DNA from: Sporichthyaceae bacterium
GTDB taxonomy: Bacteria; Actinomycetota; Actinomycetes; JACCYY01
NCBI GenBank assembly: GCA_013696235.1
Contig: JACCYY010000378.1
Span: 1-10,360, forward strand
Direction of reading: 5' to 3'
DNA: 10,360 nucleotides
This document shows, one piece after another, positions 1-6,743 of this stretch. The notes under the pieces are model-generated. The model was given only the letters and a program-made list of their open reading frames with translations, did not search any database and was not told where the DNA came from. Position 1 is the stretch's first letter; each line of letters opens with the position of its first letter. The position numbers and the translations under genes are program-made.

Positions 1-108
1 GATGCTGGCCCGAGCGCCGCGCGAGATCCCGGCCGCAAGCGTGTAGAGCACACCGGTGCCAGGCGTCGCGACGATGATCAACGTTGTCAGCAGAAACTCG
101 ACACCCAC
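1..108 (-). CDS. LysE-family transporter, N-terminal part (runs off left edge)
   Basis: Only the first 36 codons are in the window. They start at a GTG (108-106) preceded by a perfect AGGAGG with a 6-nt spacer, which settles the start. The peptide begins MGVEFLLTTLIIVATPGTG and continues VLYTLAAGISRGARA. That is the first transmembrane helix of LysE/RhtB exporters, with the typical [A/T]-x-P-G-x-x motif followed by a Gly/Arg-rich loop. Known members are inner-membrane exporters of amino acids or related small molecules; the substrate cannot be told from this fragment. The gene is transcribed leftwards, with a 232-bp gap behind it that should hold its promoter. The family call rests on the TM1 motif only, so it is good for the family and silent on substrate. 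Confidence 0.8.
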   Translation of the reverse strand, partial: MGVEFLLTTLIIVATPGTGVLYTLAAGISRGARASI

Positions 109-340
109 AGCGGCCCTCCTGGCGTGCCGGCACTCAGCGCGTAGTGTAGGTGTCGCGACCACAGAAACCTGCGGGGCCGCACTACGCGGGGGCACCGGTG
201 ACCTGCCCTTAATCCCGGTCGGGCCGCCGTCCGCAGCGCTCGACCGCCACGGGCAGGCCAGCCCGGAGCGGATCCCGCGTCCGCTGTCGAGTCGTCGCCT
301 GCGGCCTCGGCGGCGCCAACCGACGGTCAAGACCGCCGGC
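109..340. other. Intergenic region upstream of the LysE-type gene
   Basis: This 232-bp gap lies between the stop of the small minus-strand gene at 341 and the GTG start of the LysE-type gene at 108. No reading frame in it looks like a protein. The open plus-strand frame across 56-346 gives an Arg/Pro-rich product with no domain and overlaps the LysE start. On the minus strand there is a possible actinobacterial -10 (TACACT at 148-143), about 35 nt before the GTG. Next to it is the 8-bp palindrome GTCGCGAC (152-159). I could not find a convincing -35. Confidence 0.4.
143..148 (-). promoter_or_regulatory. Candidate -10 element for the LysE-type gene
   Basis: The minus strand reads TACACT here, matching the TANNNT form of actinobacterial -10 boxes. 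Transcription would begin near 136 and leave a leader of about 28 nt that includes the AGGAGG ribosome site. No good -35 is visible, so the call rests on one hexamer and its position. Confidence 0.3.
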
Positions 341-661
341 CTATAACGCACGGGCCGTGATCGAGATCTCGACGTCGTAGCGCAGCGAGGCGTCGCTCGT
401 GCAATGGAGCCCGAGCTCAGTGATCTGTCCGTCCTCGGGATGCCAGTCGCGATGGGTGCCGGCTCGCCCGAGCAGGCCTCCGAGCGCGTCGATGGTGGGT
501 TTCCAGAGGTTGAACCAGTTGCGTTGGCCGACGACGAAGCCGAGCTCGAGTGCGACCGGTCCCTCGGGCAGCCACCAGATCGCGCTGAGCCGTCTGCTGC
601 CACGGCAGCAGCCACTGGTACTCGCAGCGGTACCGATGTCAGTCGGCGGCCCGTGCGCCAC
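341..661 (-). CDS. Small hypothetical protein, faintly RusA-like, in operon with the XRE regulator
   Basis: A 106-residue protein with normal high-GC codon use, ending in TAG. It starts at a GTG that overlaps the last 23 nt of the XRE gene, so translation is probably coupled. No clear ribosome site precedes it, and the first 25 or so residues look low-complexity, so the true start or an N-terminal loss is uncertain. From residue 27 the protein looks ordered: AIWWLPEGPVALELGF, then NLWKPTIDALGGLLG (51-65), then PEDGQITELGLH (75-86), ending in a strand DVEISI. The order 'NLxKPxxDAL, about 15 residues, D/E-D-x-x-I, final strand' recalls RusA-type Holliday-junction resolvases. However, the usual DxDN is replaced by an N-x-F-N-type sequence, so activity is doubtful. 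The RusA comparison is inference from the motif pattern; otherwise this is an unknown protein. Confidence 0.6.
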   Translation of the reverse strand: MAHGPPTDIGTAASTSGCCRGSRRLSAIWWLPEGPVALELGFVVGQRNWFNLWKPTIDALGGLLGRAGTHRDWHPEDGQITELGLHCTSDASLRYDVEISITARAL

Positions 662-1097
662 GGCGCAGCTGGTTGCCGGTCACGTCCGGGCTGCTCAGCT
701 CCTCGACGGTGTCCGAGATCATCTCGTTCAAGAGCGAGATGCGCTCGAGCGGTGGGACGTCGCGCAGCCTGCGTTCAAGCGACAGCAGCACCTTGTCTCG
801 GTTCACGGGACTCTCACCCCTGGTCCGGTCCGGAGGCGGTGCTGCAGCCATGGGCGCCATGGTCTGCGACGAGTCTGCAGACCAGTCGCCGCCGGCGACC
901 AACGCGGCGAGGTCCTCGACGCGGATCTCGAGGACCGGGGCGAGCGCTCGCATCGCCTTCAAGGCCGGCTCCCGGTCCCCCGTCTCCAGCTGGGACACGT
1001 ACGGGTAGGAGAGCCCCGAGCGATCCGCCACGTCTCGTCGGCTGAGGCCGAGCTTCAGTCTTCGGTTCTCCAGGAACCGGCCGAGCTCGCGACCCAT
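639..1097 (-). CDS. XRE-family helix-turn-helix regulator
   Basis: A 152-residue DNA-binding protein. Residues 3-65 form an XRE/Cro-C1-type HTH: LGRFLENRRLKLGLSRRDVA, then SGLSYPYVSQLETG as recognition helix with the characteristic S-Q-x-E-x-G, then a helix ending EDLAAL. A flexible Pro/Ala-rich linker (about 70-97) leads to a C-terminal helical part (NRDKVLLSLERRLRDVPPLE, then LLNEMISDTVEEL) that may dimerise. I chose the ATG at 1097 because AAGGAG lies 7 nt before it. The frame is open far upstream, but that stretch runs through the repeat array and into the VWA gene. The downstream small gene overlaps by 23 nt. Three 17-bp direct repeats sit directly upstream, the first overlapping its ribosome site, which suggests self-repression and control of the divergent VWA gene (inference). 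Confidence 0.9.
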   Translation of the reverse strand: MGRELGRFLENRRLKLGLSRRDVADRSGLSYPYVSQLETGDREPALKAMRALAPVLEIRVEDLAALVAGGDWSADSSQTMAPMAAAPPPDRTRGESPVNRDKVLLSLERRLRDVPPLERISLLNEMISDTVEELSSPDVTGNQLRRGARAAD

Positions 1098-1100
1098 GTG

Positions 1101-1151
1101 TCTGCTCCTTGCATACTTCTGCTCTTGGGCGTACTCTGCTGAGAGCATACA
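1101..1151. repeat. Three tandem 17-bp direct repeats (likely operator array)
   Basis: The units lie at 1101-1117, 1118-1134 and 1135-1151. Each begins with TCTGCT, exactly 17 bp apart (1101, 1118, 1135). Each carries GCATAC or GCGTAC 4-5 bp later (1111-1116, 1129-1134, 1145-1150). On the minus strand each reads GTAYGC-N4/5-AGCAGA. The array fills the gap between the XRE start (1097) and the VWA leader, and its first unit overlaps the XRE ribosome site. An evenly spaced direct-repeat array beside an HTH gene is what an operator for that protein would look like; the assignment is inference. Confidence 0.7.
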
Positions 1152-1203
1152 AGAGGGAGCGCGCTCCGGCGAGCCACCCCTCCCGACATCAGCTGGAGTG
1201 CCG

Positions 1204-2721
1204 ATGCAGCTATCCACCCGACTCGACTGCGACCTGGTCGCCGTGGAGCAGGCCGACGAAATTACCCTGCTGGTCGAGCTCACGGCTCCGACGTCCGACA
1301 GCACGAGCCCGCGCCAACCCGCGACCTTGCAGGTCGTCCTGGACCGCAGCGGATCCATGGGCGGCGACCGATTGGAGGGCGCGAAGGCGGCACTGATCGC
1401 CCTGGTCGACCGGCTCGACCCGACCGACAACCTCGGCGTCGTGGCGTTCGACAACCGCGTCAGTCTCGTCGTACCCGCCGGGCCGCTGGACAGCAAGACC
1501 ACGGTCAAGCAGGCAATCGCAGCAATCGACCCAGGCGGCTCGACCGACCTGTCCTCCGGGTACTTTCGTGGCCTGCAGGAGGCTCGCCGAGTCGCCGGTC
1601 CGAGTGGTGCGACCGTCCTGCTGGTCAGCGACGGCCACGCAAACGCGGGGGTCATCGACGCGGACCAGCTCGGCGGGGTCGCCGCGGAGGCGCACTCCCA
1701 GGGCGTGACCACCTCGACCCTCGGCTTCGGCCTGGGCTACGACGAGCGCCTGCTCGCCGCCCTTGCCCGCTGCGGTGCGGGCAACGAGCTGTTCGCCGAG
1801 GAGGCCGACACCGCGGTCGCCCTGATCAGCGGTGAGGTCGACGGGTTGCTCACCCAGGTCGCCCAGGCCGCATCGCTACGCATCACCTGGACGAAGCACG
1901 TCGCCGGCGTGGCAGTCCTCAACGACCTGCCCGTCGTCGGCCTGCCCGACGGCGTCATGGTCGAGCTCGGCTCCTTCTACGCCGGCGAGACCCGCCGGCT
2001 GCTGCTGAAGCTGCAGGTCCCTGGTATCGCCGCGCTCGGCCTCGCCCAGGTCGCCACCCTGGCGTTCACCCACGTCTCGCTGCCCGACGTGGTCCAGCAC
2101 ACCGCGACGCTCCCGATCAACGTGAACGTGGTACCCGGTGACGAGGCCGCCGGCCGCGTCCGGGACCTGGAGGTCCGCTCGGAGGCGCTGTTCCAGCAGA
2201 CCCAGCAGGCGAAGCGGCAGTCGAGCCGGCTGCTGAGCGCGGGCCAGGCGCCCGAGGCGGCGCGGCTCCTGCAGACCACCAGCAGCATGCTGCGCCACGA
2301 GTCCGCTTACCTGCCGCGGCAGATGACGATCGAACTCATGAAAGAGGCCGACCTCATGGACTCCCTGGCCGACGAGTCGACGTTCGACTCCGTACGGGCC
2401 GCCAAGGCGTCGTCGTACGACGCGACGATGAAGAGCCGCAACCGGGGCCGCCAGTCGCGAGGTGGCGGGTTCGCCCTGCGGTGGGCGGTCGGGGGCGACG
2501 GCGTGGACGGCTCGACGCTCGTGCTCGAGGCGTGGCAGCTCCAGCGGCTGCTCCGGGTGCTCCCGGCAGATCTGCACGATGCGCTCCGGCTCCCAGCCGG
2601 CGGAGTGCGGGACGAATCAGCCGCGAAGGCCGTCGCGACTGCCCTGGGCGGTCTCCACCCCGCGTACGGCTTCTTCGACGGCGCAACCACACACGGCGGC
2701 TTCACCGTGGAGCGGGCGTGA
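1204..2721 (+). CDS. VWA-domain protein with intact MIDAS
   Basis: A 505-residue protein. I chose the ATG at 1204, which has GGAG 5 nt upstream; an earlier in-frame ATG at 1096 would translate the repeat array and is unlikely. A short N-terminal beta region (1-38) leads into a von Willebrand factor A domain (about 40-215). Its metal-ion-dependent adhesion site is complete: D47-R-S49-G-S51, T114 (GGSTD) and D143 (LVSDG). Such sites bind Mg2+ or Ca2+ and an acidic partner. After it come a beta-rich part (about 220-312), a helical Gln/Arg-rich part (about 315-400), a short Arg/Gly-rich linker (411-422) and a conserved-looking tail ending HPAYGFFDGATTHGG. There is no signal peptide or transmembrane helix, so it is probably cytosolic. 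The layout is like the VIT/VWA or 'Ca-activated channel-like' group without membrane segments. It overlaps the next gene by 4 nt. Partner and role are unknown. Confidence 0.9.
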   Translation: MQLSTRLDCDLVAVEQADEITLLVELTAPTSDSTSPRQPATLQVVLDRSGSMGGDRLEGAKAALIALVDRLDPTDNLGVVAFDNRVSLVVPAGPLDSKTTVKQAIAAIDPGGSTDLSSGYFRGLQEARRVAGPSGATVLLVSDGHANAGVIDADQLGGVAAEAHSQGVTTSTLGFGLGYDERLLAALARCGAGNELFAEEADTAVALISGEVDGLLTQVAQAASLRITWTKHVAGVAVLNDLPVVGLPDGVMVELGSFYAGETRRLLLKLQVPGIAALGLAQVATLAFTHVSLPDVVQHTATLPINVNVVPGDEAAGRVRDLEVRSEALFQQTQQAKRQSSRLLSAGQAPEAARLLQTTSSMLRHESAYLPRQMTIELMKEADLMDSLADESTFDSVRAAKASSYDATMKSRNRGRQSRGGGFALRWAVGGDGVDGSTLVLEAWQLQRLLRVLPADLHDALRLPAGGVRDESAAKAVATALGGLHPAYGFFDGATTHGGFTVERA

Positions 2722-2918
2722 CCGGGCGGCGGAAGGTGACGAACGTCTTGTGCCCGCTGTGCGGTGGGGAGACGGTGCCGATCGAATACGGCGAGCCCAG
2801 CGCGGAAGGTCTCGAGGCATCAGATCGAGGCGAGGTGATTCTCGGCGGCTGCATCGTCTGGGACGAGATGCCCACGGTCGCATGCCGGGTGTGCGACCAC
2901 TCCTGGGTCTGGAAGTGA
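2718..2918 (+). CDS. Small zinc-ribbon protein
   Basis: A 66-residue protein. The GTG start overlaps the TGA of the VWA gene (GTGA), with GGAG 5 nt before it; a second GTG at 2736 is possible. Two CxxC pairs, CPLC (12-15) and CRVC (56-59), should form one zinc-binding ribbon. Between them lies a stretch with EYGEPS, then EASDRGEVILGGCIV, then HSWVWK at the end. This pattern (Y-G-x-P, EVxLGGC, final C-x-x-C-x-H-x-W) is shared by a group of short, uncharacterised bacterial zinc ribbons, so I recognise the type but know no function for it. The tight coupling to the VWA gene says the two are made together, perhaps as partners (inference). Confidence 0.85.
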   Translation: MTGRRKVTNVLCPLCGGETVPIEYGEPSAEGLEASDRGEVILGGCIVWDEMPTVACRVCDHSWVWK

Positions 2919-3217
2919 GGCGTGATCCTCCGCCGGCCCGCGTGGCGAGGTGGTCACTGCCGCGGCACGCTCGTCACGCACCGTCCGGAAGAGCGGCCGG
3001 GGCGTGGTCGGCGAATGCCCCACTCGCACAGGAGGTCCTCGATCGTGCCTCGCTGGCTCAGCTTCAGCCCACCGCATCGCCGTCATGCCCGAGTCCCACC
3101 AGTCTCGTTCCCCAGAGTGCCGCGCAAACGTCCGACTGCCGTCGTCCCGAGCCTCTCCTGGTCCCGACGAGCGGTGGTCCTTCGGGTCGGCGCGGCCGCA
3201 GCCACTACGGTCGTCCG
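2919..3217. other. 299-bp stretch without a supported gene
   Basis: Several long open frames cross this gap on both strands, but their products are Arg/Pro/Ser-rich and without recognisable structure, as expected of out-of-frame GC-rich DNA. An AGGAGG at 3030-3035 has no ATG or GTG followed by a plausible protein. I see no strong hairpin, repeat or RNA. The only feature I would keep is the putative -10 at its right end. Confidence 0.5.
3206..3211 (+). promoter_or_regulatory. Candidate -10 box placing transcription at the GTG (leaderless)
   Basis: TACGGT fits the actinobacterial TANNNT -10. It ends 6 nt before the GTG at 3218, so transcription would start at or next to the start codon. That agrees with the lack of any ribosome site in front of this gene. 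The -35 region is poor. Confidence 0.4.
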
Positions 3218-4201
3218 GTGGCCGAGCAGCGGGACGAGCTGACCGATCGGTTCCTCGCCTCCCCGTACGTCGAAGGTCTGCCGGACCGCCCCGGGTACCG
3301 CCGCATGGTCGTCGAGTCGCTCGTCACGCTCGGCATCGAGCACAGCGGCGACCCCATGCAGTGGACGCCCGCCATCGTGGAGCTGGCGCTCACGAGCTGG
3401 CTCGCCGACACGGTGGCCGGGCCGCCCGACGAGGTCGCTGCAGCGCCGGACGTCCTCCGGGCCTTCGTCCGTTTCTGCCACGACGAGCGCGAGGTCCCGG
3501 CCTCGCTGCGGGGCGAGACAGTCGACGCGGTGGACCTGTGGCGACACGCGTACGAGGCGCGGATCGCGAGCGAGTCCGATGACGACCTCTCCGAGCACCT
3601 GGTCCAGCACTGGTGGCGGCGGATCGAGCTGCTGGCCGGCGAGGTCGGTGACGTGGACGTCCTCATGGGGCTCGCGGTCGCCGCGCTGCCCGACGAGCCG
3701 TTCGAATCGGCAGCGGTCACCACGGCCGACGGTGACCAGGTCTCCAGGCTGGTCCTCCTGTGCGACCGAGCCTGCGACACGCTCTTCGACGTCGAGCACC
3801 GTACGGCGTGCCGACGGTTGCTGGCCCGGGCGGCGCGGCGAGGTTCGACGGTCTTCTCCGGACGTCGCGACGAGCGACGCATGGCGGCCGCCGTCGTGTA
3901 CGCGGTCGGCATCGCCAACCGCAGCATCGGATCTGGGCGTTCGGTCCTCGTGCGCGACGTCCAGACGCATTTCGGGATCAAGGGGAGCTTGTCCGACCTC
4001 GCGGCCGAGCTGCAGTGCCCGGCCGTCCCGGCCGACGGCCGTGAGTCCGCACCGCTCCACCTGGGGTCGGCGGAGCTGCTCACCTCTGCGGGACGGAAGC
4101 ACATCATCGCCGAGCGCGACGAAGCCCTGGTGTGGGTGCGCGCCGTCGCGACGGAGCTCGGCCGAGAAGGACGACCGGATCGACGGGCCGCTCCCTCCTG
4201 A
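3218..4201 (+). CDS. DUF6398-like hypothetical protein
   Basis: A 327-residue soluble protein. The GTG at 3218 was chosen because coding character begins there (VAEQRDELTDRFLASPYVEG) and a -10 hexamer sits just before it. Residues 1-110 are helical and acidic (PAIVELALTSWLADTV, then LRAFVRFCHDE). The segment about 185-275 has the look of the DUF6398 domain: DVEHRTACRRLLARAARRG, then MAAAVVYAVGIANRSIG, then a helix-turn-helix-like VRDVQTHFGIKGSLSDLAAE. In that family this part often accompanies pRiA4b ORF3-type or SEC-C proteins; neither is seen here. The repeated-helix fold could bind nucleic acid, but this is inference. It lies 299 bp after the zinc-ribbon gene and converges on the CotH gene. 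No function is known. Confidence 0.75.
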   Translation: MAEQRDELTDRFLASPYVEGLPDRPGYRRMVVESLVTLGIEHSGDPMQWTPAIVELALTSWLADTVAGPPDEVAAAPDVLRAFVRFCHDEREVPASLRGETVDAVDLWRHAYEARIASESDDDLSEHLVQHWWRRIELLAGEVGDVDVLMGLAVAALPDEPFESAAVTTADGDQVSRLVLLCDRACDTLFDVEHRTACRRLLARAARRGSTVFSGRRDERRMAAAVVYAVGIANRSIGSGRSVLVRDVQTHFGIKGSLSDLAAELQCPAVPADGRESAPLHLGSAELLTSAGRKHIIAERDEALVWVRAVATELGREGRPDRRAAPS

Positions 4202-4236
4202 TCCCGGGTACGCGAGCCCGCAGCCGTTGCTCGAGC

Positions 4237-4261
4237 ACTGGGGAGCCCGCGACTCCGCAGT
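4237..4261. terminator. Weak stem-loop between convergent genes
   Basis: In the 87-bp gap between the DUF6398-like and CotH stop codons, ACTGGGGAG (4237-4245) can pair with CTCCGCAGT (4253-4261) around a 7-nt loop, with one G:G mismatch. No U-run follows on either strand, so if it ends transcription it is not a classical intrinsic terminator. Position is the main support. Confidence 0.3.
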
Positions 4262-4288
4262 CCCGCCCGGAGGATCGCCTGAGGTCAC

Positions 4289-5857
4289 TCACGTCGTCGG
4301 CGACGGGCCGTTCGAGGACGAGCCGTTCGAGCTCGCCGGTGTGTCTGCCAGCGACGTGAACTGCGTCCTCAGCGCGGCTGCCTCCTCCTCGATCGTCTCC
4401 GCGCTCACCAGGTCCGACGCCTGTGCGGTGAGCGTCTCGGCCCAGCGGTCGAGGATCTCGTCGGCGGCACCGCTGTCGTAGAGCGACTCGGCCAGCTCGG
4501 CGAGCGCCTGGTCGTAGAGCGCGGCGAAGCCCTCGTCGGCCATGAACCGCTTGACCAGGACGTTGTTCGGCGCCCCGATGACCCCGCCGTGACCACCCGC
4601 GGCAGGTGGCTCCCCGCCCCCGAACAGGTCTGTGCCCTCGGTCGGCGGCTGGGCGCCCTCGGGCAGGTCCGTGGGCGGCACGAAATCCTCCGAGAGATCG
4701 ACGCCGTCCGGCGGCTCGTGACCGGGTCCACCCCCGCCCCCGAAGTCGCCCTTGCTGACGATGCCCATCCCCATGAAGGCGAGGTTGAGATCCCACGACA
4801 CGACCGTGAACGCGCCGGTCTCCTCGTCGTAGCGCAGGTACGAGTTGTTCCCGGGCCCGTCGATGTCGTCGAAGTTGGCGACCAGGTCCTGAGCCGCGAG
4901 GTACCGGGCGAACGCGTCCACGTCGAGGTGGTCGGCGAGCTCGGCGGCGAACGTCGCGTCGTCGCTGTTGTTGATGAAGTCGAGGAAGTCGATCAGTGGC
5001 GCGAGATCCTCCTGGTCCTTGTCGGTCTCCTGCTCGAACACCTCCTCGTATGCCGCCGGGTCCTCCCCGCGATAGCTGTAGTCCCCCGTGCTCTCGGCCT
5101 TGTAGAGCACCCCTTCGGTGTCGAAGTTGGCCGCGTCCCAGGTGTCGTCCGGGTGCTCCACTACCAGCCGCAGGACCTCGTCGTTGCCGTTGACGCTCAG
5201 GCTCGCTGACGCCGCCTCCTGGGTGGCCAGACCCGCGAGCCCGATCAGCTCGAGCGCGACCGCCTCGTTGAGCGACGTCTCGGAGTCGTTCGACCGGACC
5301 ACGAACTCGCTGATGCCCTCGTACGACTGCCCGGCCACGTTCTCGTTGAGCCGGACCAGCCACGGCAGCGACTCCGGGTCGTCAGCCGACAGTGAGCCAC
5401 CCGGACTTTCCGGTCCGCCGCCCCGTCCCACGACGACATCGCCGCCGGTGCCCTCGTCGCCTCCCCCGTCGGTTCCCTTGCCGCCTTCCTCGGGGGTCAC
5501 GCCGGTCGAGCCGGACATCGCGAGGCCGGCCAGCGACGAGTTGCCCTTGAGACGCAGACCGACGTCCTCGAGCGTCGTACCGTCGATCGTCACCGTGGCG
5601 GTGATCCACTCCTTGGACCCGGAGTCGAGGTAGGCGTCGATCATCGCGTCGTACACGTCCTGGTCGAAGCTCATCTCGATGTCGTGCACGACGGCGTCGT
5701 CGAAGAGCCCGGTGCCGCTGCCGTCGGCGCCCCCTCGCGGCGACGTGTCCTCCACGCCGGCACCGGTGGTGCAGCCGGCCAGCAGGACCAGCGCGCCGGC
5801 GGCTCCGAGCGCGGGTCGGCGTGCTGGTCGGCGATCGTTGGGGCGACGTGCGTCCAT
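4289..5857 (-). CDS. CotH-kinase family lipoprotein
   Basis: A 522-residue exported protein. ATG at 5857 with AGGAGA just upstream. A basic N-terminus and short hydrophobic stretch end in the lipobox L-A-G-C (C29), so it should be a lipid-anchored surface protein. Residues 55-365 follow the CotH pattern: a beta strand with LRLKGNSS (101-108), RLNENVAGQSYEGI (169-182), the N-D-S-E-T segment (190-194), GVLYKAES (249-256), DLAPLIDFLDFIN (285-297), DIDGPGNNSYLRYD (331-344) and SWDLN (354-358). CotH proteins are atypical protein kinases; the Asp residues of the D-x-D-G-x-x-NN and WD motifs are the probable catalytic and metal-binding ones, and K253 may hold ATP. Odd points are a Gly/Asp-rich insert at about 114-156 and a Gly/Pro-rich one at about 364-430. 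It is divergent from the DUF4956/VTC pair, genes that commonly accompany CotH. The kinase substrate is unknown. Confidence 0.9.
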   Translation of the reverse strand: MDARRPNDRRPARRPALGAAGALVLLAGCTTGAGVEDTSPRGGADGSGTGLFDDAVVHDIEMSFDQDVYDAMIDAYLDSGSKEWITATVTIDGTTLEDVGLRLKGNSSLAGLAMSGSTGVTPEEGGKGTDGGGDEGTGGDVVVGRGGGPESPGGSLSADDPESLPWLVRLNENVAGQSYEGISEFVVRSNDSETSLNEAVALELIGLAGLATQEAASASLSVNGNDEVLRLVVEHPDDTWDAANFDTEGVLYKAESTGDYSYRGEDPAAYEEVFEQETDKDQEDLAPLIDFLDFINNSDDATFAAELADHLDVDAFARYLAAQDLVANFDDIDGPGNNSYLRYDEETGAFTVVSWDLNLAFMGMGIVSKGDFGGGGGPGHEPPDGVDLSEDFVPPTDLPEGAQPPTEGTDLFGGGEPPAAGGHGGVIGAPNNVLVKRFMADEGFAALYDQALAELAESLYDSGAADEILDRWAETLTAQASDLVSAETIEEEAAALRTQFTSLADTPASSNGSSSNGPSPTT

Positions 5858-6083
5858 GACTCTCCTGCGGGTTGCCCGGCGGTGGTGCAGCCCACCTCAC
5901 CGCCGGAACCTGCGAGCGGGGTCGGCAGAACCTGTGCGTCACCTGTGACTTCCGGGCGCCTTCGTGGCTCGTACCGGCCGACCCGACCCGCCCGGTCTCA
6001 CCGACCGCTCGCACCCGGCTCCCAGGTTGTTCCCAGGACGGCGCCGTAGACATCCGACCCTCGACCGTTCACCTGGAGTCCAC
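5858..6083. promoter_or_regulatory. Divergent promoter region of CotH and DUF4956/VTC genes
   Basis: This 226-bp gap must carry the promoters for both directions. It holds ACCTGYG repeats at 5908-5914, 5930-5936 and 5941-5947 (22 and 11 bp apart), an inverted repeat GTCAC-CT-GTGAC (5938-5949) overlapping the last of them, and TCCCAGG twice 11 bp apart (6020-6026 and 6031-6037). Spacing in whole helical turns suggests a regulator binding one face of the DNA. I found no good -10/-35 pair; the nearest plus-strand candidate, TTGTTC (6027) with TAGACA (6047), has too short a spacer. Confidence 0.45.
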
Positions 6084-6743
6084 ATGCCGGACCTGCTCGT
6101 CCTGGGCGCCGACATGGTCGCGATCGTCGTGCTCGCGTACGGCCTCTACTACCGGCGGCACCGGCGCCGGGACATGGTGCTGGCCTACGTCGGGCTCAAC
6201 ATCGGCGTCCTGGCCGTCGCGGCCGTGCTCTCCAACGTCGCGGTCGCGACCGGGCTCGGACTCGGTCTGTTCGGTGTGCTGTCGATCATCCGCCTGCGGT
6301 CCTCGGAGATCTCGCACGAGGAGGTGGCGTACTACTTCGCCGCGCTCGCGCTGGGCCTGATCGCCGGTCTGCAGCCCGACCCGCGGGTTTTCGCACCGGC
6401 ACTGAGCCTGCTGATCCTCGTGGCCATGTACGTCGCCGACCACCCGGCGCTGTTCCGTCGGCTGCGCCGGCAGGTGATCACGCTCGATGCGGTGCACGTC
6501 GACGAGCGAGCGCTCGAGGCGAAGCTCGAGTCGATGCTGGGGTGCCTGGTGCTGCGAGTGATCATCCTCGAGACCGACCTCGTCCGTGACCAGACGACGG
6601 CCGACGTGCGGTACCGGCTGGCGCCGCGGCCGGTGCACCACGTCGAGCCGGGACACCCGGCCTGGGCCGAACGCCGGCCCGGGACCGAGCACGGCGCGAC
6701 GGCGGCGCACCTGCGCCCGACCAACCCCGCAGCCGGCCGATGA
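6084..6743 (+). CDS. DUF4956 membrane protein
   Basis: A 219-residue inner-membrane protein. ATG at 6084 has GGAG 5 nt upstream; the frame stays open further upstream but without coding character. About four transmembrane helices are visible: 3-22, 32-56, 84-96 (after the loop) and 103-118. Between helices 2 and 3 is the family hallmark LGLFGVLSIIRLRSSEIS (60-77), followed by HEEVAYYFAALALGLIAGL. The soluble C-terminal part (about 125-219) has a beta/alpha start (VITLDAVHVDERALEAKLES) and an Arg/Pro/His-rich tail that looks disordered. DUF4956 proteins have no proven activity; they are repeatedly found beside VTC-domain and CotH genes, as here. The stop overlaps the VTC start (ATGA), so the two are translationally coupled and may form one membrane complex (inference). 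Confidence 0.9.
   Translation: MPDLLVLGADMVAIVVLAYGLYYRRHRRRDMVLAYVGLNIGVLAVAAVLSNVAVATGLGLGLFGVLSIIRLRSSEISHEEVAYYFAALALGLIAGLQPDPRVFAPALSLLILVAMYVADHPALFRRLRRQVITLDAVHVDERALEAKLESMLGCLVLRVIILETDLVRDQTTADVRYRLAPRPVHHVEPGHPAWAERRPGTEHGATAAHLRPTNPAAGR

Noticed and set aside
56..346. Plus-strand open frame of 96 codons
   Set aside because: Product is Arg/Pro/Ser-rich with no domain, and it overlaps the well-supported GTG start of the LysE-type gene on the other strand.
1096..1203. Upstream in-frame extension of the VWA protein from ATG 1096
   Set aside because: It would translate the repeat array and the start of the XRE gene; the ATG at 1204 has a good ribosome site and the coding character begins there.
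1098..1712. Upstream extension of the XRE frame on the minus strand
   Set aside because: This part is antisense to the VWA gene and Ser/Arg-rich; the ATG at 1097 has AAGGAG properly spaced.
3083..4288. Minus-strand open frame of 401 codons
   Set aside because: It mirrors the DUF6398-like gene, and its product is Arg/Asp/Gly-rich without recognisable structure, typical of antisense frames in GC-rich DNA.
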